Positions 24,001 to 32,240 of a stretch of DNA of 64,000 bases are shown in pieces. Source of the DNA: RUG11247 sp045649485 (GTDB lineage Bacteria > Bacillota > Clostridia > Christensenellales > Aristaeellaceae); NCBI GenBank assembly GCA_045649485.1, contig JAZRPZ010000048.1, positions 1 through 64,000 of the forward strand, read 5' to 3'. Position numbers and translations under genes: made by a program. Position 1 is the stretch's first letter. The number at the start of each line of letters is the position of its first letter. The notes below the pieces were generated by a model. That model was not told where the DNA came from. It did not search any database and saw only the letters and a list, made by a program, of their open reading frames with translations.

Positions 24001-25119
24001 TTACTTCTCCAGCAGTTCGGCAGCCTTCTTCAGCTCCTCGATGATGGGGAGATGCTGGGGGCAAACGGATTCGCACTGGCCGCACTCGATGCAGGCGCTG
24101 GCCTTGCCGCCCTTATTGGTGGACCAACCGTAGCCGCCCTTGGCGCCGGCCAGGTTATTGTATACGAGGTAGGTATTCATGTTGCTGAAAATACCGGGGA
24201 TATTGATCTGCATGGGGCAGTCCTTGGTGCAGTACTGGCAGCCGGTGCACTCGATGTGAGGAATTGCGGCCAGCGCAGACTGTGCATCCTCAATCACCTG
24301 CTTATCGGCGTCATCGAGGGGCTTGAAGGCGGACATGGTCTTCAGGTTATCTTCCATCTGAGCGATGTTGGACATACCGGAGAGCACGGTCACGATGCCG
24401 TCGAGGGAAGCTGCGAAGCGCAGTGCCCAGCTGGAATTGGATGCTTCGGGCTCGGCAGCCTCAAAGATACCGGAAACTGCCTCGGGCAGGTTTGCAAGGC
24501 TGCCGCCCTTTACGGGCTCCATGATGATGACGGGCTTATTGTGCTTGCGGGCAACTTCGTAGCACTTGCGGGCCTGAACGGAATCGCTCTCCCAGTCAGC
24601 ATAGTTGATCTGCAGCTGAACGAATTCCATCTCGGGATGCTTGGTGAGCAGGTCGTCCAGAACATCTGCCTTATCGTGGAAGGAGAAGCCCACGTGCTTC
24701 AGAGTGCCCTTTGCCTTCTCTTCCAGAACGAAGTTCCAAAGGTCCCATTCATCGAACTTTGCGGTACGGGTATCGCCGCAGTTATGCAGCAGATAGAAAT
24801 CGAAGTAGCCTGCTCCGGTGCGGCGCAGGGAGGTCTGCAGCATCTCGCGTGCTTCTTCGGCGGACTTTGCGGCCCATGCGGGCAGCTTGGTGGCCAGCTG
24901 GAAGCTCTCGCGGGGATAGCGGTCTACGAGTGCGGCCTTAACGGCTTCCTCAGACTTGCCGCCGATATAGCCATAGGCGGTGTCAAAGTAGGTGAAGCCT
25001 GCCTTCAGGAACATATCGACCATAGTCTTGGTCTGCTCGATGTCTACTTCCTTTTCCAGCATGGGCAGTCTCATGAGACCGAAACCCAGCTTGGGGATAT
25101 CATGACCCAGATAACTCAT
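24001..25119 (-). CDS. Aldo/keto reductase with C-terminal double [4Fe-4S] domain
   Basis: 372 residues. The aldo/keto reductase barrel (about 1-280) has LGFGLMRLPM, then FDTAYGYIGGKSEEAV with the catalytic Asp/Tyr, and FYLLHNCGD. The tail adds two 4Fe-4S sites: Cys 291, 294, 297, 301 and Cys 343, 346, 349, 353 (CxxCxxCxxxCP twice). This architecture is common in strict anaerobes. It implies electron exchange with ferredoxin or protection of a reductive reaction; the substrate is unknown. The ATG at 25119 has GGAGG 10 nt upstream. It is transcribed divergently from a MerR gene through a promoter with a MerR-type 19-nt spacer. Confidence 0.92.
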   Translation of the reverse strand: MSYLGHDIPKLGFGLMRLPMLEKEVDIEQTKTMVDMFLKAGFTYFDTAYGYIGGKSEEAVKAALVDRYPRESFQLATKLPAWAAKSAEEAREMLQTSLRRTGAGYFDFYLLHNCGDTRTAKFDEWDLWNFVLEEKAKGTLKHVGFSFHDKADVLDDLLTKHPEMEFVQLQINYADWESDSVQARKCYEVARKHNKPVIIMEPVKGGSLANLPEAVSGIFEAAEPEASNSSWALRFAASLDGIVTVLSGMSNIAQMEDNLKTMSAFKPLDDADKQVIEDAQSALAAIPHIECTGCQYCTKDCPMQINIPGIFSNMNTYLVYNNLAGAKGGYGWSTNKGGKASACIECGQCESVCPQHLPIIEELKKAAELLEK

Positions 25120-25173
25120 TTGAAAAGCACCTCCGTGCACCCGTTTACATGGGCGCAAAATTGTGATATTATA

Positions 25174-25204
25174 AGTATACTACATTAAAGTTACTCTAAG
25201 GCAA
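25174..25204 (-). promoter_or_regulatory. MerR-type promoter/operator of the aldo/keto reductase
   Basis: Minus strand TTGCCT (25204-25199), a 19-nt spacer, TATACT (25179-25174). The spacer carries an imperfect dyad TTAGAGT-A-ACTTTAA (6 of 7 matches). A 19-nt spacer with a central dyad is the hallmark of promoters untwisted by MerR activators, and the divergent neighbour encodes one. Confidence 0.75.
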
Positions 25205-25227
25205 GATTTAATTAGGAGATTTAACAT

Positions 25228-25617
25228 ATGGCAACTTATAATGTGCATCAGGTGGCAGAAAAGTTCGGTATTTCCGCCCACACCCTGCGCTATTACGACA
25301 ACGCAGGTCTGTTTCCCGATATGCAGCGCGATAAAAACGGCGCAAGGATTTTTTCCGATGAACAGCTTGAATGGCTGGGCATCGTAATGTGTCTGCGCTC
25401 CACCGGACTTTCTATTGCCGAAATAAAGGATTATCTTGCACTGTGCGCCGAGGGAGATTCCACCCTGCAGCAGAGATACGAAATAATCCTGAAGCAGAAA
25501 AAGCGCGCCGAAGAAGAGCGCGCCGAGATAGACAAAAAGCTGGAAGTCCTCTCCCACAAGGTAGCCTATTACGAGAAAGCCATCGCTGAGGCAGGTGCTC
25601 TGCCCCTGCACCTTTAA
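25228..25617 (+). CDS. MerR family transcriptional regulator
   Basis: 129 residues. The winged helix-turn-helix fills residues 1-70 (VHQVAEKFGISAHTLRYYDN, then LFPD and GARIFSDEQLEWL). A long antiparallel coiled-coil dimerisation helix spans about 80-120. There is no cysteine-bearing metal loop or ligand domain after the helix, so it is likely a redox, small-molecule or aldehyde-responsive type like AdhR/YraB (inference). It probably activates the divergent aldo/keto reductase promoter. The stop is followed at once by dispersed element B. TTAGGAGA lies 10 nt before the ATG. Confidence 0.92.
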   Translation: MATYNVHQVAEKFGISAHTLRYYDNAGLFPDMQRDKNGARIFSDEQLEWLGIVMCLRSTGLSIAEIKDYLALCAEGDSTLQQRYEIILKQKKRAEEERAEIDKKLEVLSHKVAYYEKAIAEAGALPLHL

Positions 25618-25810
25618 GGAGAGAGGGGCCATAGCCCCGACCAGGGCGAAGTGAATTGGAAATTCGCCGTCCGTAGCAGTTGGTGTCCGAAGGACAGCAA
25701 CTGCCGACTTCGCTAAAGGGACTGAGTCCCTTTGGAATCCCATGCTGGGGGAAAATAATTTTAGATATTGTCCGTCAGCCGCCCGGGGACCCAGCCCCGG
25801 ACGACTGAGG
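25618..25810 (+). repeat. Dispersed multi-hairpin element, copy B (expanded)
   Basis: It starts directly after the MerR stop. Module 1 is GGGGCCATAGCCCC (25625-25638) and module 2 is AAAGGGACTGAGTCCCTTT (25715-25733), followed by GGAATCCCATGCTGGGG. Module 4 has core CCGGGGACCCAGCCCCGG. Compared with A, C and D it carries an extra insertion of about 75 bp between modules 1 and 2. That insertion has its own hairpin (GCAGTTG...CAACTGC with inner GTCC/GGAC). Confidence 0.78.
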
Positions 25811-25815
25811 TTATG

Positions 25816-25856
25816 AAAAAAGGATGCATGAACTTTTAAGTCATGCATCCTTTTTT
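25816..25856. terminator. Bidirectional terminator after element B
   Basis: A perfect 16-bp inverted repeat, AAAAAAGGATGCATGA / TCATGCATCCTTTTTT, with a 9-nt loop, between convergent genes. Confidence 0.85.
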
Positions 25857-25864
25857 GTATTTTC

Positions 25865-26596
25865 TTATACTTCAACTACCATTCCGTCATAAGCCAGATT
25901 GACTTCGTAATTTACCTTTTCGGCAAGTACGTCGACTTCGGGCTCATTCCACGGCACGATATGGCTGACGATAAGCTTTTTGGTGGTGAACTTTGCAAAG
26001 GTCTCCACGGATTCCGCAAGATGGCAATGGGCTGCTTCGGTAACGACCACATCACAGGGCAGAGTATATGCCGCTGCAGGGAAATCGTCATACTTATTGA
26101 AGCCCATATCGCCGGAAAGCACTATGCGCTTGCCTTCTGCTTCCACCATATAGCCGTATGCGGGGCGGTCGGTCAGGTGCTGGGTACGGATGGCGGTGAC
26201 CTTTACGTTGCCGTCATCGTAGAACAGACCTTCCTTCACCTCGGTGTAGGGCGGCATTGCCTCGCGCATATCCTGGCCGTGAGTGACCTCAAGCCAGGCT
26301 GCAGCGCCTTCGAATGCCTTTATCTCAGGCACATAGATATCGGGGCGCACATCCTTGAAATACCAGGTAAGCAGATCGGTAAATTCGATAATGCCGTTAG
26401 TGTGGTCGCCATGCATATGGGTAAGGAACACTGCCTTCACGTCATGCAGGTCGATCTGGCGCTTCCTGAGTTCGTAGCAGAGCATAACGCCTGCATCGAT
26501 GATATAGTGCTTACCGCCTACAGTGAGCATAACGCTGGTACACTTGCGGTGAGCCTCAGGCACGCCATGGCTGGTGCCAAGGAAAGTTATCTTCAT
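25865..26596 (-). CDS. MBL-fold metallo-hydrolase (RNase Z-like fold)
   Basis: 243 residues. The fold's motifs are present: FLGTSHGVPEAHRKC at the start, THMHGDH (HxHxDH) near 58, SGDMGFN near 163 and SHIV near 214. Two-metal hydrolase; the substrate is unknown. The short length and lack of a tRNA-binding arm argue against true RNase Z. It is the last gene of a three-gene minus-strand operon (oxidoreductase, isomerase, hydrolase) with 16-18 nt gaps, so a carbohydrate-derived phosphodiester or lactone may be its substrate (inference). Confidence 0.83.
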   Translation of the reverse strand: MKITFLGTSHGVPEAHRKCTSVMLTVGGKHYIIDAGVMLCYELRKRQIDLHDVKAVFLTHMHGDHTNGIIEFTDLLTWYFKDVRPDIYVPEIKAFEGAAAWLEVTHGQDMREAMPPYTEVKEGLFYDDGNVKVTAIRTQHLTDRPAYGYMVEAEGKRIVLSGDMGFNKYDDFPAAAYTLPCDVVVTEAAHCHLAESVETFAKFTTKKLIVSHIVPWNEPEVDVLAEKVNYEVNLAYDGMVVEV

Positions 26597-26612
26597 TTCG
26601 CTATACCTCGAA

Positions 26613-27449
26613 TTACAGCTTCAGCACGTTCCTGATATACTCGCGGGAAACCTGTGCAGAATGGAAATTGCAGATCTCGGGGTTATCCAGTTCAACGCAC
26701 AGCACGCCGTCGTAGCCCTTTTCCTTCAGTACGTTTACAACGCCCTTGAAGTTTACGGTGCCCAGACCCAGTGCACGGAATGCGCCCATCTTGCCGCGGG
26801 GACCTACCGGTACGTGAGCGGGATCAACGTCCTTCAGATGCATGTAAGCGATGCGGTCTGCATACTGCTCGCACAGCTTTACGGGGTCGATGCCTGCCAG
26901 AGTGGTATGGGCGGTATCGATGCAGAAGGATACGAATTCGGGGTTGGTATTCTCGGCGAAGAAGTCGATCTGCTCCTGAGAGAATACATAGGTAGCTGCA
27001 TGGGGATGGAAGCACAGGGTAACACCCTTGCTCTTTGCATACTCGCCGACCTTATTGGAGATCTCGGCGATGATCTTGATGCCTTCGGGACGCATTACGG
27101 TGTCATCGAAATCATCCGGAACGTCGCTGGGAGCGCCGCTCTGGCAGTTGAACCACTTGCCGCCGATCTCGGCCAGCCAGTCGATCTGCTTCTTTGCCTT
27201 TGCTACCTCTGCCTCAACATCCAGAGTGAAGTGACCGTATACGTTTACCAGGGGCAGGTTATACTTCTTGCTGATCTCCAGCTCCTTTTCGGGGCTGAGG
27301 AAATCGGAAATGAAGGCGAAGTTCTCAGCGACTTCATAGCCAAGGAAAGCGATCTCCTTCATGGACTGTTCAAACTTTGCGATCTTTTCCTCATCGGTAG
27401 CGTTGGAGCCTGCGTTCATCCAGGTCCAGCCGGTATATGCGATCTTCAT
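26613..27449 (-). CDS. Sugar phosphate isomerase/epimerase family protein
   Basis: 278 residues of the xylose-isomerase-like TIM barrel. Visible strand motifs are MKIAYTGWTW at the start, LVNVYGHFT near 69, VTLCFHPHAATYV near 140, VSFCIDTAHTTL near 170 and IAYMHLKDVDPAHVP near 195, with VLCVELDNPE at the end. These place the usual Glu/Asp/His metal ligands. Likely a sugar or inositol-type isomerase or epimerase. Middle gene of the operon with the Gfo/Idh/MocA oxidoreductase (18 nt upstream) and the MBL hydrolase. Confidence 0.87.
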   Translation of the reverse strand: MKIAYTGWTWMNAGSNATDEEKIAKFEQSMKEIAFLGYEVAENFAFISDFLSPEKELEISKKYNLPLVNVYGHFTLDVEAEVAKAKKQIDWLAEIGGKWFNCQSGAPSDVPDDFDDTVMRPEGIKIIAEISNKVGEYAKSKGVTLCFHPHAATYVFSQEQIDFFAENTNPEFVSFCIDTAHTTLAGIDPVKLCEQYADRIAYMHLKDVDPAHVPVGPRGKMGAFRALGLGTVNFKGVVNVLKEKGYDGVLCVELDNPEICNFHSAQVSREYIRNVLKL

Positions 27450-27467
27450 AATTATCTATCTCCAATC

Positions 27468-28661
27468 TCAATCAAGAATTCCGTGCATGGGGTTATTATA
27501 CATGGGGTTTGCGCGCTCGTACTCGGTCTTCAGCTGGATATACTTACCCTCGCGGGAGCTCTTCTCAAAGGAAGTGAGGATCTCGAGCACGTGATGCTGC
27601 TGCTTATAGTTACACCTTGCTTCGCGGCCGGTCTCGATTGCCTTGCACATATCGGAAAGGCCCAGTGCGCGGCTGTTCTCGCGATAATCGAACATCAGGG
27701 GAATCTCCTTATAACCCAGATAAGGATCCCTGATCTTCTCCATCAGTGCGGGGTCACCGGCGCCGATGGGCTTCTGGTCTTCGGGACGCAGCAGGTAGAT
27801 GGGACCATCGAAGGTATTGGGATCGGGCACGATCAGGGTTCCCTTGGTGCCGTAGATCTCGAACCTTGCCTGAGAGAAAGGTCCGTAGTATACATCGAAA
27901 GTGGTGAACAGGGTGGCGATAGCGCCGTTCTTGAACTGCAGGGTGCCTGCCAGATAGGTATCTACATCAACATCAACAACTTCGCCGTAGTGGGGCTGAG
28001 AAGTGATGGTGCGGGTAGCGAAGGACTTCTTGGTGCGGCCCATAACGCCCTCAACGGGACCCAGCAGGTTGACCAGTGCGGTTACATAGTAGGGGCCCAT
28101 ATCCATCATGGGGCCGCCGCCGCGCTTATAATAGAATTCGGGATCGGGATGCCAGGTCTCATGGCCGTGGCAGATCATTGCGCAGGTAGCGCCTACGGGA
28201 TCGCCGATGACGCCGTCGTCAATGAGCTTACGGCAGGTCTGGATGCCTGCGCCCATGAAGGTATCGGGAGCGCCACCCATGAACAGGCCCTTTTCCTCTG
28301 CCAGTGCTACCAGCTCATCGCCCTCTTCCATATCAGCTGCCAGGGGCTTCTCGGAGAATACGTGCTTGCCGTGCAGCAGAGCCTGCTTGGTTACTTCGTA
28401 ATGCTCATAGGGACGGGTGATATTCAGTACGACATCTACCTCAGGATCGTTGAATGCTTCGTACATATCCTTATAGATCTTGGGGGTAACGCAATCGAAG
28501 CCCTTCTTCTGCTGCTCGATGACGTAATCAACGCCCTTCTGTGCGCGTTCGGGGATAAGGTCGCACACGCCGATGAGGCTGACTTCCTTGAAGGTTTCGG
28601 TCAGATTCTTGAGATAGATTCCGCTGATAGCGCCTACGCCGATCATTGCGATCTTTACCAT
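27468..28661 (-). CDS. Gfo/Idh/MocA family oxidoreductase
   Basis: 397 residues. The start ATG at 28661 has AGGAGG 9 nt upstream; codons further upstream run into the promoter. An N-terminal Rossmann fold (VKIAMIGVGAISGIY) is followed by the family motif HVFSEKPLA (EKP) near 93. GGGPMMDMGPYYVTAL near 165 is the catalytic/substrate helix with its conserved Asp. It is an NAD(P)-dependent dehydrogenase acting on a sugar, sugar acid or inositol. First gene of the operon; the promoter is at 28732-28760. Confidence 0.9.
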   Translation of the reverse strand: MVKIAMIGVGAISGIYLKNLTETFKEVSLIGVCDLIPERAQKGVDYVIEQQKKGFDCVTPKIYKDMYEAFNDPEVDVVLNITRPYEHYEVTKQALLHGKHVFSEKPLAADMEEGDELVALAEEKGLFMGGAPDTFMGAGIQTCRKLIDDGVIGDPVGATCAMICHGHETWHPDPEFYYKRGGGPMMDMGPYYVTALVNLLGPVEGVMGRTKKSFATRTITSQPHYGEVVDVDVDTYLAGTLQFKNGAIATLFTTFDVYYGPFSQARFEIYGTKGTLIVPDPNTFDGPIYLLRPEDQKPIGAGDPALMEKIRDPYLGYKEIPLMFDYRENSRALGLSDMCKAIETGREARCNYKQQHHVLEILTSFEKSSREGKYIQLKTEYERANPMYNNPMHGILD

Positions 28662-28731
28662 AATAAACGACCTCCTGTGAAGTATCTGTTTGCTAACACT
28701 ATCATCACAAATGACGATATTTCTTGATGAT

Positions 28732-28760
28732 ATATTAACGCACAAAGCGTATATTGTCAA
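28732..28760 (-). promoter_or_regulatory. Promoter for the oxidoreductase-isomerase-MBL operon
   Basis: Minus strand TTGACA (28760-28755), 17-nt spacer, TAATAT (28737-28732). Confidence 0.65.
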
Positions 28761-28785
28761 CGCCGCAGCACATCATTTTTTAATA

Positions 28786-28814
28786 TTGACCACTGTGCAC
28801 CATGGTTGTATAAT
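28786..28814 (+). promoter_or_regulatory. Promoter for proC
   Basis: TTGACC (28786-28791), 17-nt spacer, TATAAT (28809-28814). It is divergent from, and about 25 nt away from, the minus-strand promoter. Confidence 0.75.
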
Positions 28815-28845
28815 CATATCAACAAAAACACTCGGAGGCACGAAC

Positions 28846-29634
28846 ATGGCAAAATACGATCTTGGTTTCATTGGCACCGGCAGCATGGGCAGCGCGCTTG
28901 CCGCCATGCCCTGCAGGCTTTTCCCCGAAAAGGTCATTGTCTCCAACCGCACCCGTGAAAAGGCGGAAAAGCTTGCCGAAAAATACGGCTGCGCTGTGGG
29001 CTGCTGCTTCGATGCGGCAAAGGACAGCCGTTATATCGTCATCGGCACTCTGCCCGGCGCTGTATGTGATACCATCAAGCGCATCATGCCCGAGCTTACC
29101 TCTTCCAAGGAGCGCAAGGTCATCGTAAGCATGGCAAGCGGCGTATCCCTCGCCGAGATGGAAGCCATCTCCGGAAACATTCCCGTTATCCGCATCATGC
29201 CCAACACCCCCGTTGCCGTAGGCAAGGGACTTATATTCTACTGCGCAGGCAGTCTCGCTACCGAGGACGATGTAAACGGACTCATCGAACTGCTCTCCTG
29301 CGCCGGCGCGATGGAGCAGCTGGACGAGAAGCTCTTCGGAGCAGGCAGCGCGGTCGCCGGCTGCGGTCCCGCCTTTGCCGCCATTTTCATCGATGCACTC
29401 GCAGATGCCGGCGTTAAGACCGGTCTGCCCCGCGCAAAGGCTATCCGCTTTGCCGAGCAGATGATCCTGGGCACCGCACAGCTGGCCCTCGACACCGGCA
29501 AGCATCCCGCACAGCTCCGCGACGAAGTCGCCAGCCCCGGCGGCGCAACCATTGAAGGCATCCAGGCCCTCGAAGAAGGCGGCTTCCGCGCTGCGACCAT
29601 AAAAGCAGTGATAGAGGCGTGGAAGAAGCACTGA
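28846..29634 (+). CDS. proC: Pyrroline-5-carboxylate reductase
   Basis: 262 residues. N-terminal NAD(P)-binding LGFIGTGSMGSAL, IRIMPNTPVAVGKG near 123 (the ProC signature), and GSAVAGCGPAFAAIFIDALAD with LRDEVASPGGATIEGI at the C-terminal dimer domain. It makes proline from pyrroline-5-carboxylate. The start at 28846 has CGGAGG 8 nt upstream. Monocistronic with its own strong promoter. The stop is followed by dispersed element C. Confidence 0.95.
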   Translation: MAKYDLGFIGTGSMGSALAAMPCRLFPEKVIVSNRTREKAEKLAEKYGCAVGCCFDAAKDSRYIVIGTLPGAVCDTIKRIMPELTSSKERKVIVSMASGVSLAEMEAISGNIPVIRIMPNTPVAVGKGLIFYCAGSLATEDDVNGLIELLSCAGAMEQLDEKLFGAGSAVAGCGPAFAAIFIDALADAGVKTGLPRAKAIRFAEQMILGTAQLALDTGKHPAQLRDEVASPGGATIEGIQALEEGGFRAATIKAVIEAWKKH

Positions 29635-29635
29635 G

Positions 29636-29770
29636 TTACGCCAGAGGGCTCTGCCCTCTGGACACCCGCTCAAGGGACGATTGTCCCTTGAGAATCCCTT
29701 GCTGAAGGGATTCTGATTTTTGATGTGTATTCCGTTGCACGTCGCGGGGCCCAACCCGCTCCGCGCAAGG
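29636..29770 (+). repeat. Dispersed multi-hairpin element, copy C
   Basis: It starts just after the proC stop. Module 1 is CCAGAGGGCTCTGCCCTCTGG (29641-29661). Module 2 is TCAAGGG...CCCTTGA (29670-29691). Module 3 is AGAATCCCTT / AAGGGATTCT (29691-29714). Module 4 has core GCGGGGCCCAACCCGC near 29752. No U-run follows; the AT-rich nuclease island begins directly after it. The remaining 29771-29930 is AT-rich with no convincing gene or consensus promoter. Confidence 0.8.
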
Positions 29771-29930
29771 AAATAAATATAGAGTTATCTTCAAAAAGGT
29801 AGCTCCCCTGTTTCACGTATTGCTATTGAAATCAAATACTCCAAAAGTTCCAATATTGAACTCTTTACCAAATTAATCTCCATTCAAGAATGAACGCCAT
29901 TTCCCTAATTTCTATATAAAGGTATTCAAC

Positions 29931-30692
29931 ATGAAGCAATGTATAAAGTGCATGGAATATAAAGAAATCTCTGATTTTGTAAAAAGGGGTGATGGGACTA
30001 GAAACATATGTAAAACCTGCTATAATCTAAGCAAGCGCAAGACTCCATTGCCAAAGATATGTAAAGAAAACCATAAACACTGTGCTAGATGCAACAAAGA
30101 AAAGCCTTTATTCGAATTCAATATGCGCTTAATTTCAGGCAAGTATCGTTATTTCAGTTACTGCAAGGAATGCGAGAAGAAAATAAACAATACGCGTTAT
30201 GCGCACAAATGTATTCAATGTGGAAAAGAATACAAAAGCGGTCGCAAAGATTCTCAACTATGCGAAAGTTGTAAAAACTTGAAATTTAGCAATGCAGGTC
30301 GAGAAAGGTTTATTCAACGAAATCGTATTCCAGAAAATAATCCTTGGTATGGAAAACCTCGCATAGGTAGTGACAATCCGAACTATAATCCTGATAAGAC
30401 CGAAGAGGAACGTGAGGCTGGTCGCATTATTCCGGGATATAAAGACTGGATACAAAACGTTTATCAACGTGATCACTATACATGTCAATGTTGTGGCAAT
30501 AACCATGGTGGCAATCTAAATGCGCATCATCTTGACGGCTACAACTGGTGCAAAGAACGCCGAACCGATCCTGCTAATGGTGTTACGCTTTGTGACGAAT
30601 GCCATACTAAATTTCATAAGAAATATGGATTCCGGAACAACACCAAAGAACAATACATTGAATTCTTATTATCTTCCACAAAAAAGTACTGA
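29931..30692 (+). CDS. HNH endonuclease with NUMOD3-like motif and zinc-finger repeats (homing-endonuclease-like)
   Basis: 253 residues, rich in Lys and Asn. It has three four-Cys knuckles in a row: CIKC...CKTC, CARC...CKEC and CIQC...CESC (residues about 4-120). A stretch NPWYGKPRIGSDNPNYNP near 138 resembles the NUMOD3 DNA-binding motif of homing endonucleases. The HNH nuclease domain (about 165-240) has CQCCGNN, NAHHLDGYNW and NGVTLCDECH. The gene is strongly AT-rich compared with its surroundings, a sign of horizontal origin. It does not interrupt another gene and has no intron around it. Likely a free-standing mobile or phage-derived nuclease. Weak Shine-Dalgarno (AAAGGT). Confidence 0.85.
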   Translation: MKQCIKCMEYKEISDFVKRGDGTRNICKTCYNLSKRKTPLPKICKENHKHCARCNKEKPLFEFNMRLISGKYRYFSYCKECEKKINNTRYAHKCIQCGKEYKSGRKDSQLCESCKNLKFSNAGRERFIQRNRIPENNPWYGKPRIGSDNPNYNPDKTEEEREAGRIIPGYKDWIQNVYQRDHYTCQCCGNNHGGNLNAHHLDGYNWCKERRTDPANGVTLCDECHTKFHKKYGFRNNTKEQYIEFLLSSTKKY

Positions 30693-30693
30693 A

Positions 30694-30745
30694 GGCGCTG
30701 TCTCAAATGGCTATACAAAGCCAATAGAGACAGCGCCCTATTTTT
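30694..30745. terminator. Bidirectional terminator after the HNH gene
   Basis: GGCGCTGTCTC pairs with GAGACAGCGCC. The 22-nt loop contains a second small hairpin (TGGCT/AGCCA). Followed by CTATTTTT. It separates the convergent nuclease and serine hydrolase genes. Confidence 0.78.
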
Positions 30746-32225
30746 AAGACATCATCCTGCCCGAAGCGAAGCCCTGATAGTCATCAAGGAACCATTCGGC
30801 GTGCTTAAGGCCGTGGAGGGTGACGGTATCGCCCTTGAAGCCTGCCACTATGCGCAGCTGGCCCAGATAGATATCGGCGATATGGACATAAATCATCAGG
30901 CTGTCGGGCATGGTCCAGGCGGCGGAAACGTAGGTATCATAGCCTTTATCCATGATATCGCTGATGCGCCTGCCGGAATACTTTTCGGGCAGTTCGCACT
31001 TGATGTTTTTTCCGATGCCGAAGGGCAGCTCGTGGTAGCCGGTGGCATTTTCGTAGGACATGAGGCCTTCATCGCCGTTGAAATCGAACTTCACGCGCTT
31101 GATGCCCATATGGTTTTCGCGCATGAGGTACCACTTGCCGTTTATCTCGGGTACGATGGGCGAAGTCTTTTCGCCGTTTACATATTCAAGTTCGAGGCTG
31201 TCGCCCAGTTTTTCGAGGCTGGCATTTGCTGCGGCATCCTCAGGCAGAGGTTCATCGGATACATACGGGAAAAGCTTCGCCCAGAGGCCGGTAAAGATCG
31301 CCTGCTTACGGCCGGTGATCATAAGCTCCTCATAGCCGGTGGTCACGATGAGCAGATCCTTTTCGGGGAAGCACAGCGCATACTGACCGCCCATACCGTA
31401 GAAGGCAAATCCGCCGTGGCGCAGCATCCAGAACTGATAGCCATAGCCCTGACCGAAATCGTCGGAGGAGGCATACAGCGAATTATCTATCTGCTTGCTG
31501 GTGGCTTCGATCATATAGTCACGGGGCAGTATCTGCCTGCCTTCATGCTCGCCGTAGTGCATACACAGGTTGGCAAACTGCGCGAATTCACGGGCAGTGG
31601 CACACACGCCGGAGCCGCCCCATTCGGTGCCGTCGGGAGTCTCCACGCAGAAGATATCCTCCCCTACGCCTATCTCGTCAAACACAGGGCGCAGCACTTC
31701 GATGAAATTCTTGCCCGCTACCTTTCTGATGATATAGCAGAGTATGGTAGTGCCGGAGGTGCAGTAGCTGAACACGCTGCCGGGCACATGGGAGACCTCG
31801 TCATTGAAGAAGGTCTCCGCCCAGTCGGGCTCGTCCACGCCGTAGTTAGCGCCCTTGGTATATGCGGAGGACATGCGCAGCAGGTCGCGGATGGTGCACT
31901 GGTCAAGATAGGGGTCTATGGTGCGTCCCATAACCTTTTCGGGGAAATACTTCACTATCCTGTCATCAAGGCTCAAGAGGCCCTTGCCTGCCAGATAGCC
32001 GATTGCCACGGAAGTAAAGCTCTTTGAACAGGAATACAGCCTGTGACGGAAGTCCTTATCGAAGGGCTTCCAGTACTTTTCGAATACCACCTTGCCGTGA
32101 CGGATGATCATCACGCTGTGCATCGCCAGTTTTTCGTCCAGTATGCCCTGCACATAGTTTTCTATTGCTTTGGAGGGTATGCCTTCCTTTTCGGGAGTGG
32201 AAACGGGGAAGAATTTATCGGCCAT
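30744..32225 (-). CDS. Serine hydrolase, class C beta-lactamase-like fold
   Basis: 493 residues. The nucleophile motif S-x-x-K is in LYSCSKSFTS (Ser-Cys-Ser-Lys near residue 70); the Tyr of the Y-x-N-type motif is probably in FSYCTSGTT near 152. YGMGGQYAL near 280 takes the place of the HTG box. The C-terminal about 170 residues form an extra beta-rich domain, as in EstB/penicillin-binding-like esterases. There is no signal peptide, so it is cytoplasmic and more likely an esterase or amidase than a drug-hydrolysing lactamase. Last gene of the ROK kinase-nucleoside hydrolase unit (15-nt gap). Confidence 0.85.
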   Translation of the reverse strand: MADKFFPVSTPEKEGIPSKAIENYVQGILDEKLAMHSVMIIRHGKVVFEKYWKPFDKDFRHRLYSCSKSFTSVAIGYLAGKGLLSLDDRIVKYFPEKVMGRTIDPYLDQCTIRDLLRMSSAYTKGANYGVDEPDWAETFFNDEVSHVPGSVFSYCTSGTTILCYIIRKVAGKNFIEVLRPVFDEIGVGEDIFCVETPDGTEWGGSGVCATAREFAQFANLCMHYGEHEGRQILPRDYMIEATSKQIDNSLYASSDDFGQGYGYQFWMLRHGGFAFYGMGGQYALCFPEKDLLIVTTGYEELMITGRKQAIFTGLWAKLFPYVSDEPLPEDAAANASLEKLGDSLELEYVNGEKTSPIVPEINGKWYLMRENHMGIKRVKFDFNGDEGLMSYENATGYHELPFGIGKNIKCELPEKYSGRRISDIMDKGYDTYVSAAWTMPDSLMIYVHIADIYLGQLRIVAGFKGDTVTLHGLKHAEWFLDDYQGFASGRMMS

Positions 32226-32240
32226 ATCTATTTTCCTTTC

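Noticed and set aside
29931..30692. A group I intron or intein carrying the HNH gene
   Set aside because: The gene stands free between proC and a terminator; no interrupted host gene and no intron core can be seen.
30744..32225. A beta-lactam resistance enzyme
   Set aside because: No signal peptide, no clear HTG/KTG motif and an extra C-terminal domain point to a cytoplasmic esterase-like serine hydrolase.
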